From Lagopus muta (lineage: Eukaryota; Chordata; Aves; Galliformes; Phasianidae), in assembly GCF_023343835.1 (NCBI RefSeq), contig NC_064435.1, positions 77,758,134 to 77,822,133 of the forward strand: a DNA stretch of 64,000 nucleotides, in the 5' to 3' direction. A program made the translations under genes and the position numbers. The notes under the pieces are model-generated. The model was not told where the DNA came from and searched no databases. It worked only from the letters and a program-made list of their open reading frames with translations. The first letter of the stretch is position 1. Each line of letters begins with the position of its first letter. Shown one piece after another: positions 38,181 through 50,820 of the stretch.

Positions 38181-38508
38181 AAGATGTTGCACCAGAAAGC
38201 ATTGGCATCACAAAGTACAACCACCATAAGACAAAGGATAAGCATTGGACCTCGGATACTATTATGTATATCCTTTCCCCCAAATACAAGCCCTCGAGAA
38301 AGGTCCCAGAGCCTTCCAAAGACAACAGAGATATGACCCACAAAAAAATATGACCCACTTTTCATTTGTCCAAGCTCTTATAAAAAAACTTCAGAAGGGT
38401 GCATGGGAGACTTCTCCCCAAAAAGGTACACTGTTCTGCTCATTTTGAGCAAATAATTACAACTCAAGACACACAGCTGGGTCAGATTGCTTTTTCAATG
38501 AGAGGACA

Positions 38509-38690
38509 TCATAAAATCATTTGAGTGGGAAGGGACCCTTAAAGGCCATCTAATCCAACTCCCCTGCAATGAACAGGGGCACCTCCAGTGAGACAAGGTT
38601 GCTCAGAGCCCTCCCTATCCAGCATGTCCCTGGACATCTCCAGTGATGGGGCACCCACCACCTCTCTGAGCAACCTTTTCCAGTGACATC
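38509..38690 (-). mobile_element. Older CR1 LINE 3' fragment
   Basis: The plus strand shows 'cataaaatcatttgagtggg', 'ccatctaatccaactcccct', 'gggcacctccag' and 'gatggggcacccaccacctc', the CR1 3' blocks in order. More diverged than the copy 330 bp upstream in the same orientation, so the two inserted independently. Confidence 0.88.
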
Positions 38691-40754
38691 CAAGAAGATA
38701 AAAGTGTTTGTGATGCAGGTGTTACAAGGTATTTTGGATGAAGTTAGCTACATTTGTGCTATGACCTTAAATCTTATTCATTCCTCAGAGATCCTTTCAG
38801 CCTACCAGTCACTGCTGTGGAAACGAAAATGAAAAGCTCTCACAGAGCAGCACTACCCCGCTCAGCAGAACAGGTGATGATGCCTAAAGCTGCGAATGAG
38901 CAAAACAGAACTGAGCAAGTTTTAGAAGCAACATTTGGTACACAGGCTCCTCATTAGCGATATTTATTCTCCTGACACAGCTGGGTGATAAATATTTTCT
39001 CATTGTTTAGAATGTGAGGTTCACCACAAACTGCACAGTTTTGGTGATAGAGATGAAAACCCACAACAACTAGTCCTCTGATGCATTCTCCCATCTAGAG
39101 AAGGAGATAGAGCTTTGTGTCTGGTTAACAGGGGTATTGAAACCAACTGAGGACATACACTTATTAATCAAGCAACTCACTCCAGCCTGCTACAAGCAAT
39201 GATTTTATGTCATCACAAGCATCCCCTGTTGTCCTGGCACTTTTCTTGTTTCTCGTTATATGAATGCTGTCACCGGCAGCTGCAGTTTTGCTAAACAAAC
39301 ATGCCCACACCAAGAGGCATTCTTCAAAGTGCCTCCTGTTCCCCTTCAAGATATGGGTTTGTTTTTTTTTTCCCCTGGCATGCCACAAACCTCATAGCCA
39401 TTTTTCTTTTTATGAAGTTCTCACAAGCATTCTAGGCTGCTACATCTCCCAGCTTCTGGATTGCATGTCAGCATAACTGTGAAGAGATTCAGGACTTTTG
39501 TCTTCAGCAACCAAGACTTTAACCTGTAAATGGCAAATAGAAGTTGCCGTGTGGAAGGAACTTTAATTAGACCCCAAAACAGAGTGGTAGTAATGACAGT
39601 GACAGATACCCCTGAGATGGATAGATGATCAATAGACAGATAGTCTAGTTCTTTTGTTTTTAAATCATTATTGATAGTACATCTTAAATTAATCCATCAT
39701 TCTGTAAATCTTCAGCTCTTTTAAAACAAAAGCATTGTGGAAGCTTAATTTGTCTTTTTTTTTTTAAACGCATCAAGCAGCAATGGAAAAGCAGGGGAAA
39801 AAATCATGCTCAGAACAAACTAGTTGTACTCAAACATTTGTAATTAAACACGATAACCAATTACAGAAGCACCTGCAATAGCTCATGATTTACTCTCTCA
39901 CATCAGAGGTTTACTAATCAATTTAAAATAACCAGACACAGCTACAGAAAATAATCAAGATCACAGCATTTTCTAATGAGTCTCAAAAATGGATTTTGTT
40001 GCATGAAAATGTTCACTGTCAGGAAAAAGCCTGTGTTCCTAGAATCTTTAGGGTCATTTCCATTTGCATTTGACTGGGAAAAAAAAAAATCCTCTTTGTT
40101 CTTTTCTTCCTTCTTATATCCTCTACAACTCTACTTTATCTTCCCCCTCTCTGTTCCTTCAGCAAGTTGGTATTATTGCATCAATTTGGTACACTAACTG
40201 CTAAAAATATATCCAAATAAGACCCTTTGTGCTGAAGCAGCTAGTATCGACTTCAACTATTACTTAATTTCTTTATGTTACTCCAATTTCCTTCAATATA
40301 AATCTGTAGATGTATGACTTCTGGAAAATTATATGGCAGAAGATAGAGCAGCAGAGCTCTGAAGCTCCAAGCTTTATGCCATGAATAATACCATTTATAC
40401 ATTTGTAAAACGTAAAGCTCTTCCTGAGCTCTTCTCCTCCCCCTGGGACACGAACTCTTGTTGAACAAGATGTTCAAAGCTCACCACTCTGATAAAAACT
40501 TACCCCAACAAAAGAGTGGCAGTGCCTTTTTCTTTTTTCCCCTCATTATTATTATTAAATCACCATCTGAGGTTGCCAGTTGCTTGTTCTTCCTGCAACA
40601 ATAAAAATAAAAATAAAAAAAATTAAAAAAAATCAGGTATCCATTTGACCTACTTGTCCCTAAACCAGCAACTTGCTTCAGAGCAAGATGAGATCTGATG
40701 ATAATGAACTTATCTTGAAAAAGGAATTGCAAACTATGTCCCAGACCCTGCAAT
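38691..40754. other. Unique non-coding DNA
   Basis: No gene is recognised. Contains a degenerate GATA/AGAT-type patch at 39616-39645 and A/T tracts near 39756 and 40080, and AAAAT-type sequence at 40598-40632. Confidence 0.5.
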
Positions 40755-40860
40755 CAATTATTCATGTGAGTAACTTTGAACTCAGCAGGAGTACCCACAG
40801 GCATAAACTTTCTTACAGGGGAACAGTTGGCAGGATCAAGACCCACCTCAGGAGAAAGAC
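40755..40860 (+). mobile_element. Ancient amniote interspersed repeat (family name uncertain)
   Basis: The text 'catgtgagtaactttgaact', 'cagcaggagtacccacaggc', 'ataaactttctta' and 'caggatcaagaccca' matches a repeat pattern I know from turtle, crocodile and other amniote genomes, in which 'gagtagtcccattg'-type units precede a 'gcaggatcggg' end. It may belong to an old SINE or the tail of an old LINE. Such copies are often constrained in birds and mammals. Confidence 0.5.
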
Positions 40861-43763
40861 ATACAGCACAACATATGAACCCTCTGTGACTCTTTATTTT
40901 ATTATTTCTTCCCCTTTTTGTCCTTGTTATTGTTCAATTTCATTTGCTAGTGCATTTCCCACTTCCAGCTGGGACTAGAAGTGAAGATGCCAAAATATGA
41001 AGACAAAAGCTGCTGTTATGCTCAGCTGGAAGAGAAAGAACTAGAAATCTCTCCAAAATAAATAAATAAATAAAAGAAAAGCATAGAGATTTCCAGACCA
41101 ATTTTATACTCCCCAAGGGCACCACAACAGTTCAAAGAAACTTTTTAAAACTTGTAATGGAAAGCAGAAGAAGAAAGTTAAGTTACCAATGCAATGAAAT
41201 TGCCTCATCAAACCTCCCTCAGCCAGATGTATATAATTTTTCTTCTTCATCAAGAAATTGACAGTCCCTACCCAGATGATGCTGAAGAGCCCTGTAGGTG
41301 CAGAAAGACCCATGTCCACATGTCTTGTAGCTCTCATGCTTAACACCAAAAGAAAAGAATAAACCTTTTGTTATGTTCATTCTCACAGAAATAAAAGGAT
41401 CTGAAATACTCCAGGTGGAGAAAACCCTAGAAAACTCTGCTGCTTTAGAAGTAGCGCTATTTTGTTTTGGAGCTCAAATAAATTTGAGAGTGGATGATAC
41501 TGGCTGGTGATAAAGCTTAACTCAGAACAGCCATCACTGCCTGTGAGCATCTCTTATTCCAAAACACACAAACATGGATCTAAAATGTAAAATACTGAGC
41601 CAGAGGACTTAATATCTCACCTTCAGGATAAAGATGATATGACAAAGGCAAAAAAGGGTAAAAAATTTAAGAAATTATGACCTTGTAGGATAAAGCTACA
41701 AGACAAATTAAGAGTGTTAGGATTGCAGATATTACAGAGGAGTATAAAGGGAAAGACATCTCCAGCTTGAGATATATCTTGAAACAGACCTTGAGATTAA
41801 TGGCACTAAGAAAGAAACAGGTAAAGCACCTATGAACTTATGCAAATCAAATGACTTAAAATAACTAAGGTACTTGAAGTACAACTGCACAAGACTCACT
41901 TAGTAGAGTTAGAATACATGCACAACCAGCAAAGAAACCCACATTTCTGTACAGAAGTGTTTCAAGAGTGTTGAAAAGAAAATACAAACTATTCATAGCA
42001 CCATCCACAGCAAAATACCTCATGAAATGCGAAGCTACTCTGTGCAAACTGCATGGTAGACATTAAGAGTTTTCCAGATCCAACTCTGACAAAAGCTTCT
42101 CTTAAATGAATTCAATTATTCATGCAGCCCTTGGGTAAATGAGCAGAAGAATTCCAACTGAGATTAAGGTATAGGATATGGGTATTTTGCATGGTGTGAT
42201 CCTACAGACAAAATACGGTCCTATTCTGATGTCCACACTACAGGGGGGGATGATAATAAATTTACAAAGGTTATGAGAAGAGCTGCTTGGATGATTAAAT
42301 GCACTGAAACACATGCCCTATGGTGACATTTCCTAGCCTAATGACAAGAAGTCTGAGGTGCGATTTGATCAAAGGTAGGGCAGCACTACCTGAGGACTCT
42401 TTGTAAATGTCTCTTCATTATCTAAACTTAGCAAACAAAGAATAAGAAAAGATGAAGTCTGAAAGTTGAAACTAGGCAAAATTCAAGCCAGCTGTAAGGC
42501 AGACATTTTTTATAGTGAGGATAATTAACCAGTGGAGTATTAGAAGTGTTACAGGATAAAATGTCCATCAATGGAACTGTTTCAGTAAGGATGGGATGTC
42601 TCAAGAGATATTTATTTTTGTATATATATTGCAAATTCAAGTACTATTTAAGTCAATTTGGAAAATCCTATGGCCTGCATGATCAGTGACTCAAAACTCA
42701 CAATATACAGCTGACTGCTGTCTATAATAGTGGGTTTGTTTTCCTTTCATTCATTGCTAACCTTTCATTTGTTGAACATGTCTCCAAAGACTGCCAGTGG
42801 TTAGGCTTTATACAGTGCTTACTGGCACAGTCCCACATCTCCTAATTATCAGAATTACAGAAAACAAGGAAATACTTCTTCCCACCATCACCGAGACTAG
42901 AAAATTACTCATAACTACATATTATTCTCATTTTGGCTCTTTTCCTGGATTCAAGTAAGAAGAAATACCCCCGAACACTCCATGTCTTTGAAACTGCAGC
43001 ACCAATCGGTGTCCTTAGGATCATGGCAGCCATGGCAACAAATGGTTCACTGGTCGAGGAGAAATTAACAGTTCAAACATTTATAGGACCATATGAGCCA
43101 AATAAAGCCACAGTCAGTCCTGGCAAGAGCCAGATAGATACAAGTACTCTTACAAATTCTATTAGCAGAAAGCTATTCTTCTCTATTGGGAGAACTTATT
43201 TAAGTCTCTGAGAACAAATTAAAATTACCTTCAAATGTCCCAGTAGTTAGCTGAAACTGCACATGATGCAGCAACAAAGAGAATTTCAAGATTAGACTTC
43301 AGGAACACCAGTTTGAAGATCATGTGTTTGGAAGGTGATTTTTCCAGGCTAGCAGAGAAGCTGAGTACCTTCTCATGGCCGTGGCCTCGGTGTCTTTCAG
43401 CACTGATGAGTGGGCACTATTGAACTAACTAGCTTTGCACCCATGGCAACTACAATACCCTAAGATATGAAAAATGCTTGTATGACAGAACTATAGTATA
43501 CTCTCCAGAAAAAGTAAAAAGAAGAAATTGACATTCTATTTGAAGCATTTAAAGTTAAACCAAAATTATATCAAAAAACGGCAAACTAAAAATTCAGGTA
43601 CAAATGGGGTAACAGTTTTAAAAACATGGCATAAAATTAGTAGACTATGCCATATTTTGCCCTAAGACGTGTATAGATCAAAGAGAAGCAAACAGAATAA
43701 GTCCTAGCGTGTGGCATAAAACAAACAAAAAAATAACTATGGTCAAATTTGTTTAATTCCTTC

Positions 43764-43768
<5 letters not shown>

Positions 43769-43795
<27 letters not shown>
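43769..43795. repeat. Poly(T) run, T27
   Basis: Uninterrupted T27. No minus-strand polyadenylation signal lies beside it, so there is no evidence for a retrocopy. Confidence 0.9.
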
Positions 43796-44639
43796 GGTAT
43801 TAAAAAAACACCTAGAATGAGCACCTGGGAAGATGACTGAGTTTCATAGAAATGGGCCTAACCGTGACAAAAATTTTAAGTTCCAAAGCAGCAAAGAATT
43901 TCCAGTAGAGTTTTATTTAAACTAAAGCTAAATAACCCACAGGTTCTCAGATAAGCTTAATGAGGCCAAAAGAGCAGTATCTCACCTCTGACCCAGCAAG
44001 AGGTAACAATATCTGTTACTCACTCTAAAGAAAAGATCCTGCTGACTCTGAATGTTAGAAGCCCATTTCATTGATAAATTATGACATAACCATTCTTGCC
44101 AGAGCCTTACTCCTCAGTTGCAAGAAGTTATTCCTCAAATTATTCACATAAATCAGTCCAGATTCATTACATGTCAGCTTTGCACAGACCACCCCAGGCC
44201 ACTCATTGGTACACGTACAATTTCACAGCACTCTCAAGATCTTTTTTTTCTGGAAACTTTCCTTAGATCTGGCTGTGAAGTTCCCATCACTTCTTAATAG
44301 CATGCACTTTGGGGCCACTACTGATAAGAGTGGATTAAACTGCTTTACACCTCCTCCTCCTGGCTGCATGCTCGCTTGTCACGTTATGAGGAAGCGTAAG
44401 GCATGACTGCTTCAGCCCCACTAGTGCAGAGTCAGCACTAATACCACTAAAATGAGCAGCTGCGGGGCTTGGAGAGTGCAATGCGGAGTTAAAGCTGGCC
44501 ATATTACACAACAGCAGCAGACTGCTTATTTGGATCTGGCATAGGCTCAGTTCTTGGGCTTACAAAGCTCAGTGTCCAAATCATTGAACAGCTTGGGTTC
44601 TCACCTGCAGATTGAATTGGAAAAGGAACAAACCTTTGT

Positions 44640-44990
44640 TGGGATTTCCAATAGCTATTCTGTCAGGTGCATTTGTACATCTAGGATTGTACAGTTTCTG
44701 GAAATTTAAAATACATGCCTCATTTATTATACAAACCACAGATGAAAGAGCTTTATCTCCACAAAATTACATAAAATTCTATTAAAGTGAAGCTGTTGCC
44801 CAGACAGATCGCGTTTAGGCAACTCTAATACTATGCAACGCAAACCCAGGCAACCTTCTTTATATTGTACTCTGGTTTTGTTTCAAATCTGTTTTGCAAA
44901 GTGATTTTGCTGTTTGTGTGGGTATTCATCTCTCTAAGACCTTGTCCTCACCATAAACATGAACTCATTAGCATCATCTAGAAATATCTG
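44640..44990. promoter_or_regulatory. Candidate regulatory element with RFX-type half-sites
   Basis: Contains GTTGCC at 44795-44800 and GGCAAC at 44818-44823 and 44849-44854. These are the two halves of the RFX X-box, but here 17 bp apart rather than 0-3 bp, so a classical X-box is not formed. The block is free of repeats, has a rare CpG cluster (GATCGCGT near 44808) and even composition. Regulatory role is inferred. Confidence 0.2.
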
Positions 44991-47944
44991 ACAAAAGGGA
45001 AAGTACTACAGGAGTCTCAAACTCCTGACTATAATCACAAACTGAAAAACAGCAGTTCTGATTCCCAGGTCCAAGGCAGCATCATGGTGTTTTTGTAACT
45101 ACATAGCAAGGTGGTCTTCTGAACTATTCAAAAAAATAAAAATAATAATAAAATCTGAGAAGATATTTTGTGAAGCTTTTCGGTTTTGCAGATAACAAAT
45201 GGCTTCTGTTGGCACCCTATGCTGACTGCTGCTTTCTAAGGAATTGATCTTATTAAGACTTTTCCCCAACAATAGGCGAGTATTTCAGCTTCAGACATAA
45301 CTTCAGCATAGTGTGAAGATACTTAACCTATTCTCTACCCAACTAAAAGGAATAGCAGAGGTAATAAACTTGTCAAATTAACATCAAGGACAGCATATGC
45401 TACTCATTCACAGAGAACTGACTCCAATTCAAACACTAGTTATTTTGTGATAATATATCAGATGGGGTCAATACAACTGGTCTTCTAGAAATCCTAAATA
45501 AAGCCTGAATATAAATCCACATACCTTCATTTGCTCTTGTCTCAGTACTCCCTTTGGACTTCAAGTTTGTGTCAGTACTGAGATGTACAACTGTAGCACA
45601 CATATTCATATATGGGCCAGCCTACACAACGAGCTGGATAAACACAGCAGGATACACTTCAGCACAGTACGCTTTCCATCTGCTTTGTGTTCCAGATACT
45701 CAGTTTGACTCAGGTGGCAATAGTCTGTATTAAACACACCTGCATGCACTTACAATCTGCATAGCTGCAGGGTGCTACAGAACCACCAGGAGTGGCTTCT
45801 AACCTCCAGTGGCTCTGCTGCACCTTTCCACCTCTGCCACTGGTGCCTCTTCCATCTCTCTTCAGCTCCTTTCTGTCATTTTTTCATTTGAAACCCCTGG
45901 GAGCAGTGAAAATCCAAGTGCTGTGCAAACACTTTTCACCTTCCCTCATTTCTGATGCATAATATTTTGGCACCTAGGATTTGCTTGATTCAAAGTACTT
46001 GAACAAATAATGTGGGGGAAAAAAGCACACAAACAGAAATGAAATTGCTTCCTGGCTGGAAGTCCTGCAGTTTGTGAATCACTGCAAACTGACAGATGTG
46101 TACAGAACTATCACAGTTTGCACAGAAGCATTTATCTGGAAGTAGATGTTTTCTTTAGAACAGTATTCACAAACTTGTAACACACCTATGCAATTTCCTT
46201 AGAAATTCTTCCTTTTCTGCTATTTTCATCCACATTACTTTAGTTTATGTAAAAAATTCTTTTAAACACCTAAGTTTGTAAAAACAGGGGGGAACTTATA
46301 TCAGTGAGAGATGTGAGGGTGCTCTACTGACTCTCCCAAAAATCAAAATCTGAACTTAAAACTTTGTTTTGAATAAGCTAAGCCAAACTACTTTCTAAGA
46401 TACAAAAAACTTGGTATAAATTTGAACTTGTCAAGTGTAATCACCAAGGTAGAAGAGAAATAAAAGGGGGCTGTAATCAAATTTCCATCCCATTTGCTGC
46501 AGCCTTAAAAGGAGGACTGTCACTCTAGGCTTGCTTCCAGTCCACCAGCTCAAAGATGCAGACCACCCTCTCCATCCTTCAGAGAACATCCCTTTTTTTT
46601 TCAGCCACACCTGGTCCTCTTCAGGGATGTCCCAGACCTTTACACCCAGCCAATCCTGCAGTCTCCTCTCCCCATATAGTCTCAGTTGTTCACAGGAAAG
46701 AAGAAAATTCCAGCTCTCCCTGCAAAGGGCTTCCTCTAGCCTTGTAAGTGCCTTCCTGCAGAACTGTTTCCTGCAGAACTGTTACCTAACACAAAGCAAA
46801 CACTCCACAAACTAGCTTTTGTCACCCAGATGCTGATACTTGTGGGCATCTGAGGAACTGTTGCAGTGATGGTTATGAAGAGAAATGAGAAGTATTATAA
46901 ATGCTGGCAGATTATTATTATTTTTTTTTTAAATTCCTCTATTCTCTACACAGATGGGGCTGTCATCTAATAACACTGGGGCAACAGCCAGCTCCCACAA
47001 ATAGAAAAATTCACATAGTTCAGGCGCAGAATGGTTGTGCACCTCTAGTGAGCTTGATGCTTCTCCCACCATAAAACGGAGCGTGAACTTTTTGTGATGA
47101 AGCTACAGTGAACTGAGAAAATTCATGGTACCTGTAAAGTGCTGGGATATCATGGTGATATTACCTGTGTGAATAATTCAACAGATAGATTAATTTTCTT
47201 TTTCGCAATTGAAATTCCTGCTTAGCACACACTTCCTTTTATTTCAGTTGATAACGTTCAAATCACCTCTTTTAGCAGTCTCCTATCCTTAACCTCTCCA
47301 CTTAAATTTATGGTTGGAAATGACAGAGCTGTATAAATAGATATTGCTTTGTTCAACTTACTCCACGCTGCAATCCAACTGGCAGGTTAGGGCCTGACTC
47401 CTCAGAGTCCCCAGAACAGGGGAGTAGGGGGAGCATTTCTACTCTTCCCATGAATAGATGACAGCTGAAAGAGAATGGTAGTTGCAAAATAGCATGCTTT
47501 AAGCAGGTGCTGCTCCTGCCATGGAAGAAGCGTTTCTTGTTCCTCTCTTCACCATGGAGCAGACCTCCCTACTGCAGCGGGTGCAGGGAAGGAACCATAC
47601 AACCACCACTGCCCTGAAGAAGTATGTCGAGTTATGTATTCTCAAGAACAAGGTCTGCTATTTTAAGGGCAACTTCATCCTCCTTTCCTACATCGCTACT
47701 GCTATTGATGGACTGAACTGGTCCCTACTCCATGGATGTGGAAAAGCCTTGACAGTAATTAAAAGTTTGTCACAGCATTGAATTGCCCTTGGTATGCATC
47801 ACACTCACAGTTGTGGAACAGAAGTGAAGACAGAGTTGTTCTGAGTACATTACAGAAGTGTTCCTTAGGCGAAGGTCTTTTGGTCTCAGTGTTTTGGAAA
47901 AAGGCTGATTTGCAAAACTACAGTTTATGTCTTGTTATATACAA

Positions 47945-48162
47945 GAGCTGCTCCGAAAATAATGTTTCTTAATTTACTATGTTGGCCCACAATGTCAGAG
48001 GCAGACATTGGTGGAATGGAAGAAGAGGTTGAACCTTCCTACCAATATTCTTGGTTACATGTCATGCCATGTGACAGATGGCAGCAGAGGGGCAGTCTGA
48101 CAGAATGGCATCTGACATATAAGTGTGTATGAAGTAAAAGGGGTGTAATTGAACTCCTCCAT

Positions 48163-48200
<38 letters not shown>

Positions 48201-48545
48201 CCCATTGACAGTCATTCATTCACTGATGCTTTCTATGCTTTCTGCATGTTTATGGAAACCAAACAGTGGATGTGAACACAGTGAGGGACCGGATGGTGAG
48301 TTTCAAGCAGTGGTGACAGCGAAATAAAAGACAAGTTATATTTTGGATAGCCATGCAGATTTTTTTGAACACAGGATGCAGACTCTTGTTCATCACTGGC
48401 AAAAATGCATAGCTAGTGGTGGTGACTATGTTGAAAAATAGTCCTTTATAGTTGAGAATTTTCTCAATCAAATAGTGTTATTGTGCTCTTTGTAACTATT
48501 GCAATTTCCACATAAATAAATAGGAGGCATTACTTTCAGAGCAAT
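47945..48545 (+). mobile_element. Galluhop mariner transposon, internally deleted copy
   Basis: Tc1/mariner DNA transposon. The left end 'gagctgctccgaaaataatg' and the right end (complement of 'ggcattactttcagagcaa') form the terminal inverted repeats. The 5' part keeps the region before and at the start of the transposase gene ('gttggcccacaatgtcagag', 'gatggcagcagaggggcagt', 'aaacagtggatgtgaacaca'). Near 48320-48350 it jumps to the 3' end of the element ('gactcttgttcatcactggc'), so about two thirds of the transposase is gone. An A32 run at 48165-48196 replaces a short A-run in the coding start. It is non-autonomous and dead. Confidence 0.85.
48165..48196. repeat. Poly(A) run, A32, inside a transposon copy
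   Basis: Lies in the 5' coding portion of the Galluhop copy where only a short A-run is expected, so it is an expansion by slippage after insertion and not a retrotransposon tail. Confidence 0.85.
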
Positions 48546-49839
48546 ACCTAGTAAACATGTTTGCCTTTTAGGAGATAAACAATTCCACTCATGCATACTA
48601 TTTTAGAAAAATAAGATGGTACAGTTTAACTTGTCTTCAGTTTATAGGTGAAGATGAATAAAAGCAAATACTAAGGCAGTTCCCTCTTAGTATATAAGAA
48701 GGCTGAGCCCTGGCTTTCTTTGAAAACAGAATTGGTGACAGCTGGTGTAAGTTGCAGTCGTTCAAACCATAATGGAAACTGTGAATAAAGTCAGAAATAT
48801 GAGGGGAATGGAGGGCTGGGTTTGTGTGCTTTTTCAGATTTGAGAGTATCTACAAAATATCAGTAGGAACTTGCAGATATAAAATAGTGAGATGGATTTG
48901 CTTTTTACCAGTGAGTCTGCTCCAGAGAAAGCATACATTTCTGAAAAAAGATCATTGTAAGGTAATACAAAAGGATAGAGAGAAAATTATTTTTTATCTG
49001 CTACAATGTGGTCATTAATATTATTTTTTTTAACTGTGATTAACAAAACAATAAGACAAGTGTGTCTGGCAGCCCAAGAACACTTTCTAGTTGATCACAA
49101 AAATGTATCAGGAGCATGGGTGGCTAGCAGTGTTTCTACAACCTGCACAGTACCAGGGGACAAAATACTCAGGAAAAAAGTCTTTGTCTATTTCTCAGCT
49201 TTCTAGTCAACCAAACACCCCATTAGGAAGCATCACATTTTGTTTCAGCTTTTGCCCTCTCCATACCACGTCTTTGATCCAACACTGTGGATAACTCAGT
49301 GTTTGAAGGTGAAGTGTAGAAAGTTGATGAGTTTATTCTGATTAAAAGACAATAAGGATCTGACTTCAAAGCTTTACATAAACAAAATAAAGAGTGTCTC
49401 TGCTCAAGATGACTGCCACCATGCTGAGCTTATGATTCAAAGCAATGATTTTCAGTATTAAGGAGGAAATAGGATGACTGAGGCCGCTTCTGTCAAAGTG
49501 AGACACTCACTTTGAGCTTTCTGTTAACTTTCAGAAGAGCTTCTGTGTGGTCTCAGAAGAGAGAACAAACAAAAATAGTATTATTTCTGCCACAACTGCA
49601 TCAGTTACTGCAAATGACAGTGAGAGAGGAAAAGAAAAACTTTACCTCCTCTGCCTACTGCTCATCAACAGTATAAAGGCCTAGAAAGACTGAGGAAGAT
49701 ATAACATGAGATACCACTTCACTACCATCAGATCCAAAAGAAAGAAAAGCATCATAGTATTACATGCTCCATTAAGAAAAAATTATTAAATGTTATTCAT
49801 AGGTGTATTATATGAAGTGTGTTGCGATAAAATCTGTGA
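48546..49839. other. Unique non-coding DNA between two transposon fragments
   Basis: No gene or repeat is recognised in this 1.3-kb spacer. It is AT-rich with open frames of 64-67 codons. Confidence 0.5.
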
Positions 49840-50820
49840 TAAAATGCAGAGCTGTCACACTATGAAATAAAGAGTATCTTGATCAGCTCACACATGAATT
49901 GGCAGATTACAACCAGAGTACCCTGTATGGAGGTAAATATCAACTTCAGTGTATTGTAAACAATTGTGGCAACCTTGAAATATCACTAAGTTTTCACCAG
50001 GTGGATCCCATGAATGCTCGCACAGGAACAGAGAGAACATCGTATGAAGTTTGTCAGGAACTATTGAACAATATGAGGCTGAAGGTGACAATTTCCTGGA
50101 TCACAACATTACCAGAGATGAGAAATGGTGTCATCACTATGAGCCAGAGTCAAAATGGCAGTTCATAGAGTGGCAACATGTGAATTTCCCCATGGAAGAA
50201 AAATGTCAAGACACAGCTCTCTGTGCATAAAGTGATGTGCACTGTCTTTTGGGATAGGAAAGTTGTGATCCTTCTGGATTTCCTGGAACCTGGATAAACC
50301 AGCAACTCTGACTGCTTAACATCATAATGCTGACTAAGCTGAAGGATCCAACTTCCAGAGTAAGGCCAGAGAAGACAATCTTTCTCATACAACCTTTCTT
50401 ATGTCCTTTGTATAACTCCAGGTCCCACGCCAGTTTGAAGACCATAGAGCATGCTGTCAATCTTGGCTGGACTGTCCTACCACATCCAGTGGTATATAGT
50501 CCAGATTTGGCACCTTCTGACTTCCAGCTGTTTGCGCTGATGAAAGATGGACTGCATGGGCAACATTTTCCTAGCATTGACACCATAATAGCATCTGTGA
50601 AACAGTGGGTCATTTCCACTGGTGCAGATTTTTATGAGCGTGGCATGAGGATCTTCTTCTTTGCTGGCAAAAGAGTATAGCTTGTGGTGGTGGCTGTGTT
50701 GAAAAAATACTCTTTTGTAGCTGAGAACTTGCTCTATCAAATAGTGTTATTGTGTTCTTTGTATCTCTTGTAGTTTCCATGGGAATAAATAGAAGGCACT
50801 ACTTTTGAAACAATCTACGT
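49840..50820 (+). pseudogene. Galluhop mariner transposase, 5'-truncated and frame-broken
   Basis: About 980 bp covering the middle and 3' part of a Galluhop element in the same orientation as the 47.9 kb copy. Transposase landmarks of the DD34D type appear in different frames. R-D-E-K-W at about 50114-50128 stands in for the first catalytic Asp block (Asp codon 50117-50119). L-G-W-T-V-L-P-H-P lies near 50461-50490 and Y-S-P-D-L-A-P-S-D-F at about 50495-50525 holds the third catalytic Asp (50504-50506). The second Asp, normally in an H-D-N-A motif upstream of S-L-K-T, is not readable: a small insertion disrupts that spot near 50395-50430. The right end 'gaaacaatctacgta' is the terminal inverted repeat; the left third is absent. 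Several stops and frameshifts show it is inactive. Confidence 0.88.

Larger units (their letters stand above)
40861..47944. other. Unique AT-rich non-coding DNA
   Basis: No gene is recognised. AAAT microsatellite at 41057-41075, T27 run at 43769-43795, AAT-rich patch at 45129-45151, and a 15-bp tandem duplication (cctgcagaactgttt type) near 46755-46785. The block at 44640-44990 is listed separately. The 86-codon frame at 47521-47781 has no family match. Confidence 0.5.

Noticed and set aside
37952-38365. 137-codon minus-strand open frame
   Set aside because: Its C-terminal half is the non-coding CR1 tail at 37864-38180, so it is not a host gene.
44795-44823. Classical RFX X-box
   Set aside because: Half-sites are 17 bp apart, far beyond the 0-3 bp spacing of an X-box; kept only as a half-site cluster.
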